The translations under genes were made by a program, and so were the position numbers. A DNA stretch of 64,000 nucleotides from Stereum hirsutum FP-91666 SS1 (Eukaryota; Basidiomycota; Agaricomycetes; Russulales; Stereaceae): assembly GCF_000264905.1 (NCBI RefSeq), contig NW_006763135.1, positions 785,179-849,178 on the forward strand. The letters are read 5' to 3'. Shown piece after piece: positions 22,411 through 33,581 of this stretch; the first letter of the stretch is position 1; every line of letters starts with the position of its first letter. A model generated the notes under the pieces. It ran no database searches, was not told the origin of the DNA, and worked only from the letters and a program-made list of their open reading frames with translations.

Positions 22411-25400
22411 TCAATCTCTTCCATACAATCCGAGTTTTTCCCAATGGATCTCCTTGCGTTGTCCTCGTCGTAGAACACGGGCTCGACCTCCTTTGTCCGG
22501 CTCGAACCGGCTCACACTCATGAGTGGCACCAATGAGGGCCTACAGTCAATTTGGCGCAGAGTAAGTTGTAGAAACAAATTAGACGGTGGAGTTACTTAC
22601 CTTCCATGAGCACATTGGAAAGGGTATGCTGTTTCTGATAATCGTGCAAGAAGTCGCTCGCATTGCTCCAAATTCAGTGTGTCATTGAACATGATTGCCC
22701 CTGTCGACAGTCCTCATCAGAAAAGTTACCGCACCAAGGTAGAGTATCAGGGAGTTTGACAAGGTCCAGTACATACCTCGACAAGCCCTGGAGTTCACCA
22801 AATCCAACAAACCACGAGGACACCACCGCAAAGCCTTCTGCCACCAAAAATCGTCCGTTGAATCTGATTCGAGGTCCTTGTCTGACGCATAGTCAATCGC
22901 TGGAGGAGTGCCAGGAATCTCATCGTTCTCGACGCTCGCGAGAAATCCCTTTATGAGCTCTTGAAGCTCGTTACCGGCTAGAAGCTATAGAATTATGAGA
23001 ATCATGCAACCGATTGCTACTGAGAGCGAGATATAGCAAACCTACCTTCTTCACCACAACCTCTGGTACGCTCATCACCCATACTTGACCATACGCCGCA
23101 TTCCTATCCTTCTCGACATCCGCCTCTCCTTCTCCTTCGAACAGAACATCGATCCCCCACCTACTCAGCAACGCCCTTACATCCTCTTTCTCCCTCAAAA
23201 TCTCTACTTCCCTCATCGTCAACAACACAGGCTTCGGCGGCTCGAGCTCCATTACCTCCTCCTGCTCCTCTTCGATACCATCTCCTTCTTTACCCTTCCC
23301 CTTCCCATCCTTTGATCCAGTCAAGAACCTCACACAAATTCTCTTCAAAAACCTCTCAACCCTCACTCTCTCCGACGCCGCATGCTGATCGATCAACACC
23401 AATGCACGACCATGGTCACTTCCTCCCGTCCCCCTCCCTGGCTCACCACCCTCTTCTACATTCGTGGCTGACGGAACCCTCTCATCAATACAACAAACCA
23501 CGAATTTCCGGTCCGCTTGTGCGATCACCTCCGCGTCTTTGAGGTCTTCTCTTCGAAAGCGATGAGATTTATGCGGTCCGTTGGCTTGAGAAGGCTTTGG
23601 GTGGAATGAGGACGAGGAGGGGAGAGAGTCGAAGAAACGGCTGCGTTTGTTCGTGTGCGAAGATTCTGCATGGTCGTGGTGGTGTGGGCTGCGTGGCGAT
23701 GAAGCTGAGTAGGAGGTCGTGGGGAGGTCGAGGTGTGTGCGTTTGATGCTTGGTTGGGAAAGGGCGTAAATGTTGTTTGCCTGCAAGTCACAACATCGCG
23801 TTAGTGTCCATTTTTCCGTGGCTCTGGACTATCGGCAAGAAATCAGAGTAGAGAAACGAGACCTTCAAAGCCTTAACAATCCATTCCGGCGTCTCTTCAC
23901 CAACTGTGCCCTTTCCCTCATCCTCATCCCCAGGTACGTTACCCTTCAACCACCGCCTATCCACCAATGTGCGCTTTCCACTTATATTTTCTGTAAGACC
24001 AGGCCCTAGTTCACGCTGGGGATCACCATCCGTTGCATTTCGACTGTCTCGCGGGTACGAGTTGCCGGTCCGTGGGTCGACGAGGTAGGTTATTTTGGTA
24101 TGTGGGTCGGTCCAGATTATGGATTCGGCCGGGTCGTGAACGGGCGTCGATGAGGGTGTCTAATTTCAGTAGAAGCACAACAATCAGATTCCCCTCCGAC
24201 TCAGAACATAAATATGCCTACGTACGTGGATGACGGGCTCCCTTGCTGATCCAGGTCTAGATGACCCATTGTTATTCTCCCTGGCTCTAGCATTAGTTGT
24301 CGATATCGCAGCCGAAGCACTCCTCGGTCTCCGTTCAGCCATATGGTGAGTACGCTCATTCTCTACCTCAGAGTTCAATTTCTGCCTTTTCCTCGGCGAC
24401 CCACCACGCGCCTCGACACCAGCAATATTTGTGCGGCTACTAGATTTAGCGGATAAGAAGCCGTGTTTTATGAGGAAGGAGCGGATGACGGAGGTCAAGA
24501 GGGTGGTGACAGTATCATTGTTCTGTAACATCCAACGCAAGGTGTGAGAACGAAAGGCATGAGGGTGATGGTGAGAGTAACGGAGCGCACCGCGAACCGA
24601 ACGGTGGATTTACTGGGTTCGAAGCCGTTATCGACCGTTCGGGGAGGGAGAGTAAGGTTGAGGACATAGACGGGTTTACATTCCGATTTGCGAGGCGAGC
24701 GGCGGGAAGCTTTAAGAGCGTTTAGTCACGCAGTCAAGTTGGGTTGATGACATGGGATGAGATCGGCATTTAAGCAGAGGAAAAAGACGTACCAGGACGA
24801 GGGAGTGAAGTCGCGCCTGCTTCGTCGAGGGCCTATGTAGCGGAACAGAGACACGTTTTCTTATAAGAAAAAGCAGTCGAAATTGAGGCGAACAGCATGG
24901 AAGCACGACTCACGTTCTTCGTGAACGAACTGTTTGAGAATAGGTCCTCGATTAGGTGATGGAGGGAAGTCGGTGAGAGGAGATGTCTATTGACATCTAC
25001 ACCGCAGAACGTATGCAAATAGTTTGTTGAGCCACCACCAACGCGACATGCAGCGACCCCACTATGACGCACATAGATATTGATGAAACTAGCACGGAGA
25101 TCAATAGAGCGTAAGACTAGCAAGAGGAAAAGGAGAGCGGCGAGGTCCATACCTTGGCATGAGCGCCGTTCAGGCTGATGAATCCACGTATCTTCACTTC
25201 GTCAACGTCGACATCTACATCTTCAACATGCTGTATACCAGGACCATGATTTCAGCTATCCGCCGAGTGGTGTATGAAGAACGCCAACCTACCTCCACGA
25301 GTGCTCGACCATGAATATGTCTGAAAGTAGCCAACATCGAGCGCGTCTAATGAGCCTCGTCAGCAACATCACTAACGCAAGTTGTCTCTCAGAAGGCAAA

Positions 25401-26350
25401 CTCTGCTACATGGATGATTGGTCGTACCTTTGGAATGCTCGTTACTCTCGCCCGTTCACTCCCTACTTCGCGTGCTTTGTGGGTGTCTTCAACGGAAAAA
25501 GAGACTTCCGGGAAAACCAGCGCAAATGACTGCATTTCCTTTTGGATGAGGTCCAGCGTTTTTGAAGGGTTTGAGTGGGAAATACGCCGGATTGGCAACT
25601 GTCAATGGTGAAGAGGCTTCAGTTGTAGTCTGTGGTAAGGGAGCTAAGGATAGATGTACGTTATAGAATATGTCACGCAGACAGACGACAGTTCCTGGAG
25701 TTTCACGACGCCAGCGAACAGCGGAGCCCTCGTAGAGACATTGGCCGTTCTATCCAGGCAATATGTAAGCTGCATCCTGAGGTGGAGACGATGTGCCGTT
25801 TTGTGGCCCACCTTTATGATCAGAGCCCAGCTTTGACGTGAACTAGCAGTACGCGAAGATATTTCAAAGCACGATATATCTACTGCAGATGCCAGTGCTG
25901 ATGCAAAGTTCGAGGAGAGTCAAATATCTGAACGCTGGGTATGAAGTGGCATAGAATCACCTTCGCCACGAAACCCAAATGTCGACGGCGTGTCAACCCC
26001 CGGAGGCGGCGCATAGGTCTTCGAGGTATCTGGTCCATAAAATCAGGACCAAGGTTCCCTCCTTTAGGCAAAGTCGCAGGTAACAGCTTACTATACCGCC
26101 CTTCCTCCTCAGCCTTCCTCAACATACCCATACCCTCTTTAGACATCCCCTCACCATCATCCTTCACCCAGCATTCCCACTCTTCACAGTCCACGCCTAC
26201 CTCTATATGGTGAGAGTTGGCGTCCAACGAGTTCTGAACAAGCTCTGATATGACTTGCGGGAGCGAAGTGAGGATTTGCGTGGAACGGATTTTGGTTCGA
26301 ACGGGGGGCGGAAGAAGGGACAGTGAACGAGTGTTGTCCGTAAGAGACAT
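22411..26350 (-). CDS. MLH3: DNA mismatch repair / meiotic recombination protein MLH3
   Basis: MutL-family gene in many exons, starting at 26350. The N-terminal ATPase domain shows LPQVISELVQNSLDANS (Mg-binding Asn/Glu helix), CWVKDDGEGM, the spliced TPSTFGFRGEALASAVD (two exons), and ETPGTVVCLRDIFYN, followed by LPIRRISH. The linker (about 23480-24540) is basic and Ser-rich. The C-terminal domain carries DQHAASERVRVE, which fits the metal-binding endonuclease motif DQHA(x)2E(x)4E, and ends with QCAHGRPSLVPL, the Mlh3 CxHGRP element. LAGNELQELI and FWWQKALRWCPRG lie between them. Mlh3 pairs with Mlh1 to form MutL-gamma, which nicks DNA in meiotic crossing-over and trims some mismatches. The preserved motif predicts endonuclease activity. 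The start is 303 bp from a divergent nucleoporin gene. Confidence 0.9.
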
Positions 26351-26652
26351 TTATCGAGTGTATCAAATGTCCAGTTACGACATATCTATCGTTTGGATCA
26401 GCCCAAAGTCGCGAGCAAATACTTTTAGCAGGGAATAGAAGACAACTCGTACTTGAGTCGTACAGCGTGATGATGCGGAGAGAAGGAATGGTTACCAAGC
26501 TGTCGGCGCGACGCGTTTGTTGGTTTGTGGCGTTTGTGGCGCGCGACTCATCTTGATTCTCTTCACGTGGCGGCGAAACCTCGGGTGCGATTCAACCAGA
26601 CTCGACCAAGCCACGACAACGACTCGACAAGGCTTTCTTCATTAATCTCATC
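26351..26652. promoter_or_regulatory. Bidirectional promoter region between MLH3 and the NUP42-like gene
   Basis: 302 bp between two divergent start codons. It contains ACGCGT at 26511-26516, the MluI cell-cycle box bound by MBF in yeasts, near further GCGCG-rich sequence. Such boxes drive G1/S or premeiotic expression of replication and repair genes, so it plausibly serves MLH3. Function is inferred from the motif and context only. Confidence 0.45.
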
Positions 26653-28860
26653 ATGGCGGTGAGCATATCCAAGTGTTTAGCCCTGAATGTCAATGACAGT
26701 CTCTATAGGTGTGCCAATTCTATCTGCGAGGCCTATGTCGGTTCGGCAACAGTTGTAGGAACGAGCATCCCCCTGGAAGAGAGGGTTCCCTAGCAGGTGC
26801 GTTCGCTATGGTATTGTCACTGCGACATCGCAACTTAAAGCATTTTTTTCTTTTTGAACGTATTGCGCCCATATCAGGGACTTCATCGTGGAACTCTGCG
26901 ACACAAACGACCACTCAACCGCCGATGTACTTCACGTGCGTCTCCAGGCTTTATTCTGACACCCTTCATTCTTCATTCCTACGACCTGCCGCAAACCTTA
27001 GAATGGAACTCACTCATGGTATATTCTAGTATGGACTCTTTGAAGGCGGACTTCGATCCTGGCCCCAAAGGAGAGAAACCCCTGTGGCCGCTCAGTAACT
27101 ATGGCCCTAATAAATTCGAACCGAATCTATTCCCTCCCATGGATGAATCAACCGAAGAAATGCGCGTTAAATATCTGCTTGCTCAGCGCAACAATACTCT
27201 CAACGAATACGTGCGTGGAACTGTCTCTGCCATTGTTTCTCTTGTTTACATGCGTGTGCCGATATTTGGATGGGTGTAGCTGGCATATGAATCGGAAAAG
27301 CTAGCAGCAGCCGAAAAGGTCATCTCTAGCGCTCGCAGTAATCTCAAAGAAGTCTACCAGCTTGCCAAAGGACAAACTTCCTACGGAGGCGAAATCCCCA
27401 CTCCAGAACAGACAACGGTCTATAACCCCGACACACCCGCTCCAGCACAGTCGACTGGTGCCTTCGGTGGAGGTAGTGGTGGTGGTGCATTCGGTGGTGG
27501 AGGGGCATTTGGAGGTGGCACATCAGCATTCGGAGTCGCAGCAAAAGCGCCCGCAGGAGGAGCTTTCGGTGGTGGTGCTACGGGTGGGTCGGCATTCGGA
27601 GGAGGAACTACGGGAGGTTCAGCATTCGGTCAACCTTCAGCCTTTGGTGCCCTAGGAAATGCCAACAAAACCTCAGCCTTCGGCGCCGCTGCAACAAGTG
27701 CCCCTTCAGCCTTTGGGAATCCCGCGTTCGGGCAGTCAGGCTTCGGAGCGTCGACGTCTGCTGCACCAGCCACCACATCCGCCTTTGGACAACAATCTAC
27801 CACACAGCCGACTTCGGCTTTCGGCCAACCAGCATTCGGTCAGGCAGCTGCTCAACCCACCTCTGCATTTGGCCAGCCAGCTCTGAAACCAGCCACGAGC
27901 GCGTTTGGTGCTGCCGCTCCTAGTGGTGGTGGTGCGTTTTCCGCCTTCGCCGGTAACAAGCCATCTGCTTTTGGATCGGGTGCTGCGCCATCGGGACCTA
28001 GTGCATTTGGAGGTGCTGCACCTTCGACCGGTAGCGCGTTTGGCGGGACGTCAAATACAGGCGGTTCAGTCTTCGGACAGACAGGATTCGGCGGTGGCGG
28101 CTCGGCATTTGGTGGTGGAACCAATGCGGCAACGACAGGAGGCTCAGCGTTTGGACAACCGAGCGCATTTGGTGCCTTAGCTCAGCAATCGCAGCCCACC
28201 TCTGCATTTGGGCAACCGTCGCAGCCTTCACAGCCCACATCTGCGTTCGGACAGGCTGCAGCACAGCCGACCTCTGCCTTTGGACAGGCCACATCGCAGC
28301 CTACCTCTGCTTTCGGTGGACAACCCCAGCCGCAACAACAGCAGCAGCAGCAGCAGCAACCACAGCAACAGTCTGCTTTCGGTGCTTTCGGGCAAGCAAT
28401 ACAGCCTCAGCAACCTCAACAGCCTACGTCCGCATTCGGACAGCCCGCCCAGCCTACTTCTGCGTTCGGACAAGCTCCACAGCAGCAGCCACAACCTCAA
28501 CAGCCCACATCTGCATTCGGCCAGCCCTCTCAACCTGTACAAGAGCCAGCACAGCCGCAATCTGCTTTCGGCCAACCCCAACCTCAAGCATCGTCACTCC
28601 CTGCCGCTCCCGCCTCCGCTGGTCTCCCCGCCCGCCCTGCGAACGCGCCTACATCACATGGTGCAGACTTCTCCACGCTGAAGTCAACGTTCAAGAAGGG
28701 ACTAGATAAATATGACGAACTGTTACCGCCGAATTATATGGAGCTGATACCGAAGACTGTAAAGGAGGCGTTTGAAGCAGCAAAGTTCGAGTGGAGTTTC
28801 GGAGGGAAGGAGTATACCGTCGGTGTGCCCGAGTGGGTACCGCCGATCGAGTTACGGTGA
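26653..28860 (+). CDS. NUP42: NUP42-like nucleoporin: CCCH zinc finger plus FG repeats
   Basis: Exon 1 is only ATGGCG; exon 2 begins at about 26709 and encodes VCQFYLRGLCRFGNSCRNEH. This is one CCCH zinc finger (C-x7-C-x5-C-x3-H) at the extreme N-terminus, as in yeast Nup42 and human NUPL2. Later exons give MDSLKADFDPGPKGEKPLWP and a helical stretch. The last exon (about 27280-28860) lacks an in-frame ATG over most of its length. It carries dozens of SAFG and GAFG units, TSAFGQP most often, with Gln-rich spacers (about 28325-28375). The end is a folded C-terminal motif (FKKGLDKYDELLPPNYMEL, then FEWSFGGKEYTVGVPEWVPP). Nup42 sits on the cytoplasmic face of the nuclear pore with Gle1 and supports mRNA export. 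FG repeats bind transport receptors. Intron borders near 26795-27030 are approximate. Confidence 0.87.
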
Positions 28861-28865
28861 GGTGT

Positions 28866-28925
28866 GAGCTCGGTGTGAGTGAGCTCGGTGTGAGTGAGCT
28901 CGGTGTGAGTGAGCTCGGTGTGAGA
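28866..28925. repeat. Four tandem copies of a 15-bp unit
   Basis: The unit gagctcggtgtgagt repeats at 28866, 28881, 28896 and 28911 with no mismatch except in the last base of copy 4. It starts six bases after the nucleoporin stop codon, so it lies in the 3' untranslated region. Each unit contains the GAGCTC palindrome. Confidence 0.95.
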
Positions 28926-29191
28926 GCTGTAGTCGTTTCGTCTGTGTCAATTTACCTACGCAGTGTCTGTAAATTATCTTGCATCCAGATTGTTTTGTAT
29001 CACTACTCTCATGCTTTGATGTTATCGTTTATGTCCTTCTAACCGATGTGAAAAAACCTGAAGTTACCCAGCAATCGCCAATATAAATACGTAGAGTGCG
29101 AGCCAATAGAAGATATCATCAGTCGTACAAAATAATATTATCCTAAAGTGCAGCGCAGCCCACACCCTCAAAATGTCCACGTCCCCCTAGC
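28926..29191. other. Convergent 3' flank
   Basis: Downstream sequence shared by the nucleoporin (+) and the CDK8 gene (-). AT-rich, with AATAAT/ATAAAT-like elements near 29080-29140 that could serve polyadenylation. No gene seen. Confidence 0.35.
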
Positions 29192-30806
29192 TCATCCCAT
29201 CCTTGCTTTCTTCCTCGTATGACCTCCCAACATGGCACCCGCACCCGCACTCCCGAAACTCCCCGCACTATGAGACTGTCCCGGTCCGCTTTGCAGATGT
29301 TGTTGCTGTTGCTGTTGCTGTTGTTGCTGCTGCTGTTGAAGCAGTTGGGCTTGTTGTGTAGATTGGTTGGGTACCATCGAGGGCGCTTCATCTTGGCTTA
29401 TGCGGCGGTACGGGGGCATTTGCGCAGCAGAGACCGTGGCGAAGGCACTATAATAGAGAATAAATGTCAACTTAAGATTTACAGGAGTAAAAGCACGGTG
29501 ACGAAAGAGCGGTCAACGAACTTTTGTGTCGGCTTTGGGTCTTCCTTGAACCATCTATGGTGAAGCGCTTGTTCGGCTGTGAGACGCTTGTCGGGATCGT
29601 AGGCGAAAAGCTCATCGGCGAGTCCGTAGCCTGAGCCAGTGAGCTGTTTCGCTTTGCACCATGATTCAAGACGGGACGTAGACCTGCTAGTAACGATCAA
29701 TACGCCAAGGCACGTGAGGTGAAGCCCAAGAACGAGGAGCGTACGTGTCCAGTCGTTTCAAGCTCTGGTATTCGGGCATATGTTTCATACCCGGCCAATC
29801 GCGTTCTTGATACATGTAGTCAGTATGCAGAGTACGAGAAGCAAAGCAGCGCTCATAAAACAGCTTACCGTTAGGAGTACCCAGTACATCAATAATCTTC
29901 AGCAACTGATCCTTCTGAAAAGGTACATTCTTCTTCGAATCCAATTTTGCCTCCTCTCCCTTGAATATCGGCCTCAAGCTCGCTAATTCAGCCAATACGC
30001 ATCCAACGGCCCAGCAATCTACCGCCTTGTTATAGTGTTTCGCGCCCATCAGTAGCTCTGGAGCGCGATACCAGATGGTAACAACGACCTTGTCTCCGGC
30101 GAAGAGCGGCTGCAGTGGCTGGTTCGTGAGACGTGCAAGACCGAGATCCCCAATTTTGACGACTCCGGCTGAGGTAATGAGAATATTGGCAGGTTTGAGA
30201 TCACGGTGGAGGATGTGGGCGTTGTGTAGGTAGAGCAGGCCGTTGAAGAGTTGGTAAACAAGAGATTTGAGGACGGCGAGAGGGGTGGTGGTGAAGCGAA
30301 GGGTCTGAGAGTAGTGGTGGATTAATTGCTGGATTGAATACATCAGCATGAGTACAAGGAGTTGGGATAGAAGATGCCTACGAGAAAGTCGTGCTCGGTA
30401 TATTCGAAGACCATGTAGATGGATTTGTCTTCGAGGATAACTTCCTTGAGTGTCACGACGTTCTCATGGCTGATCTCCCTATTGAGCTGCACCCTATTGT
30501 CATCAACATCTCCCCAGGGCGAACGAGCACAAAGCATCATATACCCACAGCAATCTCCCGAATAGCACTCTGGCTGATACCTGTATACGTCACCACATCT
30601 CCCTCCTTGTCCGGCTTGAATTTCTTTATAGCATAAATCTTTTGCTCGTGATCTAGACTCTTCGCCTTGTATACACGACCATATGTCCCAGATGAAATGA
30701 AACCAAGGATTGAGTATTTGGAGATGACTGTGTGGTGGGCTTGGTCGCGTTTGGCGCGATAGGCTCGCATGCCGTCCTGGTGGAGGTGGGTGTTCCAATC
30801 CTCCAT
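29192..30806 (-). CDS. SSN3: Mediator kinase-module cyclin-dependent kinase (CDK8/SSN3)
   Basis: Starts [20 protein letters not shown] at 30806. The kinase domain follows: [14 protein letters not shown] (Gly loop), [14 protein letters not shown] (Lys), then [14 protein letters not shown], the PSTAIRE-equivalent helix in its CDK8 context. Further on are [11 protein letters not shown], hinge [21 protein letters not shown] (catalytic), [10 protein letters not shown] (metal Asp), [16 protein letters not shown] (activation segment without a phosphorylated Thr), and [47 protein letters not shown] closes the C-lobe. The tail has a poly-Gln run (about 29300-29340) and ends [11 protein letters not shown]8/Ssn3 with cyclin C, Med12 and Med13 docks on Mediator and phosphorylates RNA polymerase II and transcription factors. 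Two variations from familiar family members: SQSAIRE where animals have SMSACRE, and DLG where CDK8 usually has DMG. Intact catalytic residues predict activity. Confidence 0.9.
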
Positions 30807-31425
30807 AATTGATCTACCTAGTGGAGGTTAATATGCAGGATGTTCAGATCTTCTACTTCATTTTGCATTTTTATGAGATTTGGTATCAATCATGACTGCA
30901 CCTTCCTGTGGTAAACAACTAGCACCACTTACCGTGTCAACGTTGGTTGTATTCCGCACTGCGCTCAATTGGCGCTCAATCTGAAGAAAGATGAGGCTCT
31001 ATCTCAGAAGTAGATGACACCCGACTTACTGTCGCGTTGGAATGGTGAGATATATCATGTCCTTCAAGTTATAAAAGCATTCGTCGGCTCGCCGATTGAT
31101 GCAGTCCGAGTCGTAGATGTGGCAAGAGTTCAAGAACGTTTCCAGCCGGCGACCCGGTGGCGCGCAGGGTGGTCATGCATTTCCCACGGCGATCGCCACC
31201 TTCGTCTACTACAGTCTCTCGCTCATCGGACTAAGAAATAGCGTGTTCACAAGCATCGGTTCACAACTTTTATGCCATCCTCAATCTTAGATCCTTACTA
31301 AAAGAGAGAGCTTTGCATAACAGGACTCCTCAATGAATCGAAAGCAAGGGTACAGATCGTTGTGATACAAGCTCGTACATGTCGGGGCTTCTGTTCCATC
31401 GTATCAAAAGTCGTCCCGAAACTCT
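30807..31425. other. Intergenic region
   Basis: CDK8 5' flank and 3' flank of glyoxal oxidase copy A. The open frame at 31014-31241 has no motif. No RNA gene or repeat seen. Confidence 0.35.
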
Positions 31426-33581
31426 CTACTCAGACACGGGAGGGGGAGCACCACTTCCCATGATAACTTGCACGCCCTTCATTTCGTGGCAAAAGGGATC
31501 ATCAGCTCATCTTTAGGATTGGTACAGAATAATAAAAGAAGAGCAACGTACTGGAGACGTGATATCGTCCACGGTTAGGAAGATTGTTGCGGGTCCAGGT
31601 GGGTAAACTCTTCCGCTCGGTGGGGTGGTGAAAGTGAGTTGCGTCTTATCGTCCGAAAGCGTAGCGTTCATGAAGACGAGACGTGCGCTTGAGTGAAACG
31701 CATGAGTCGAGAACCCGAGGTCCATTAACGCCACTGACACCACGAATCCCAAAATAAAGAACAAAAATGGTGAACGACATGAACACCGAAAAAAATCAAA
31801 ACCACGCTTACGCTTGACGTCGCTCGTATCCAGACCCTCTGGAACCGTAACATTCACCGTCATGCTCTTCCCAAATGCCAATTTACTCGGCATACTCCCC
31901 TCCTCAAACGTCGGCCTCTCTACCCCTGGAGCCAAAGACGGAGGGTTCAGGTGCTCAACCCTGAACTCTGTGGGGAACGTCACTCCTGGACCCGGGGCCG
32001 TCGTATTCGGATTCGGGTTGCTCCCGGCGATGAGGAAGAAACCTTGCGGCGTGAGCGTGACGCTAGAGTGATAGACTCGAGGTATGTCGGCTGTGGGCAT
32101 CCCAGTATTGGAGATTCGTTGTCCGAGAGGGAGAGAGGGAGTGTAGATAGAGGGAGTCAGCGCTGGGTGGTCGGCGTTAGAGTTTCCGGTGGTTACGCCC
32201 ACGCTGGCGAGGGCTGCAAAGCCGGACATGGCACCGTTGATGATAAGGACCTGGCAGGATTCGAACGACGATGGGGAGTCAACTTTAGGAACAAAAAGTA
32301 GGATATGACGGCTGAAAGTGGGTTGGCTTTACCTGCCCGTTGGGGATATGAAGCAGTTCGGGCATAGTCCTCGGCTCTAGCATATGCTCCACTTGCCATC
32401 CTGCAGCGATGCCTTCATCCGTCAACATAATCCGACTGCACTGAGTCGTGGCAGGATCCTGGGACGACAGGTTTGCGGGCGGTGTAGCAGGGTCGTTTTG
32501 GGAGCCACCGCAAACAAGAACTTCGGGGATGAAGTCTGGAGGGGAAAGTGGGAGAAGTATGGCGGAGCCATCCATTGGGTTTGTCACCTGAACACCATTG
32601 GGTATTTCAGGGAGCAGAGTCTCTGTCTGAGCCTCGATGTCGTAGATCATGGACGTGTTACCTGCGACCATGAAAACACGACCGTCTGGGAGTGCGAAAA
32701 CCCTACGTATACCGTTTATTAGTGATCCGAATGCGCGTGATAGATACTCCAGGTAATGGAAGAAGATATGTCAAAATGGGACACGAACCTCGGGAACAAG
32801 TTCGAAGGTCCACTGTTGGCAAGGAACGGAGATGGTCGGGCAACGCCATTATCTTTCTTTGGGAAGAACTCGAAAGAGTTGGCAGGATCAATGTTATAGA
32901 AAAGAGCATCTGTATGGGTCCCGCCTAGAATTTGTCACCACAAATGTCAGGGAACGAAATCAGTAACATTAACGATAATGTATTGAGTAGACATACCGAC
33001 GATCATAATAGACCCGTCAAAGATGCGGAGAGAGCTTGTGTACCACCTCGGTGTGGCCAAGTTGAACCTCGGATCATCTGGGTTCTCAAATATGGTACAA
33101 CCAGTTCCGTCGGGCGCAGCACAAGGTTCGAAGAGACGAATAGCATTCAGACCACTTTTCGCGGTCGGATTTCCAGCAAAGAATTGTGGGTCGCCTCCTA
33201 CGCTAGCCTGTCAAATGAGACAAGTAATTGGCCCTATCAATTTTACGTTTATGCGAAGCGCGGATGTGAAGGGTGACATACCATAGTGCCATTGCTCAGC
33301 AGTGCACCAGAAGCGCAGAAAGAGTTGGTGAGGAGATCGAGTGGTTGGACGGTGCTGGTCTCCAGATCCCAGAGAGCACCCCAGGCAGAGTGGTTATTGA
33401 TTTGCAAGGGGTCGTCCGTGGCCCTGTCGAAAAATATGACAAGGTTCGGAGAGACGACAATGGACTCAAGGGCTAGAACACCCGAAGTCATGTTCTGAAG
33501 TTCGAAAGACCATGATGCTTCGGTTGCAGCAGTGGCGAACCCGGCGCCGAGAGCAATAGATGAGAGGAAAGCTGTCCACAT
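31426..33581 (-). CDS. Glyoxal oxidase, secreted copper-radical oxidase (CAZy AA5_1), copy A
   Basis: Starts [20 protein letters not shown] at 33581, a signal peptide followed by [10 protein letters not shown]. About eight exons; family length about 560 residues. Markers in order match white-rot glyoxal oxidase: [33 protein letters not shown] with the Cys that crosslinks; [18 protein letters not shown] with the partner Tyr; [56 protein letters not shown] with the Tyr-His copper ligands; and [17 protein letters not shown] with the last His. The C-terminal Ig-like domain ends with [10 protein letters not shown] near TAG at 31426-31428. The enzyme oxidises glyoxal and methylglyoxal to acids and makes H2O2 for lignin peroxidases outside the cell. 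All copper-site residues are present. The copy 1.3 kb upstream is a close paralogue; both read leftward. Confidence 0.93.

Noticed and set aside
28208..28681. Plus-strand and minus-strand frames rich in Ser/His/Arg/Leu over the FG region
   Set aside because: Out-of-frame readings of the NUP42-like FG exon, whose own frame is continuous and matches the family.
28866..28925. CRISPR-like or regulatory repeat array
   Set aside because: Units abut without spacers in a eukaryotic 3' UTR; it is a minisatellite.
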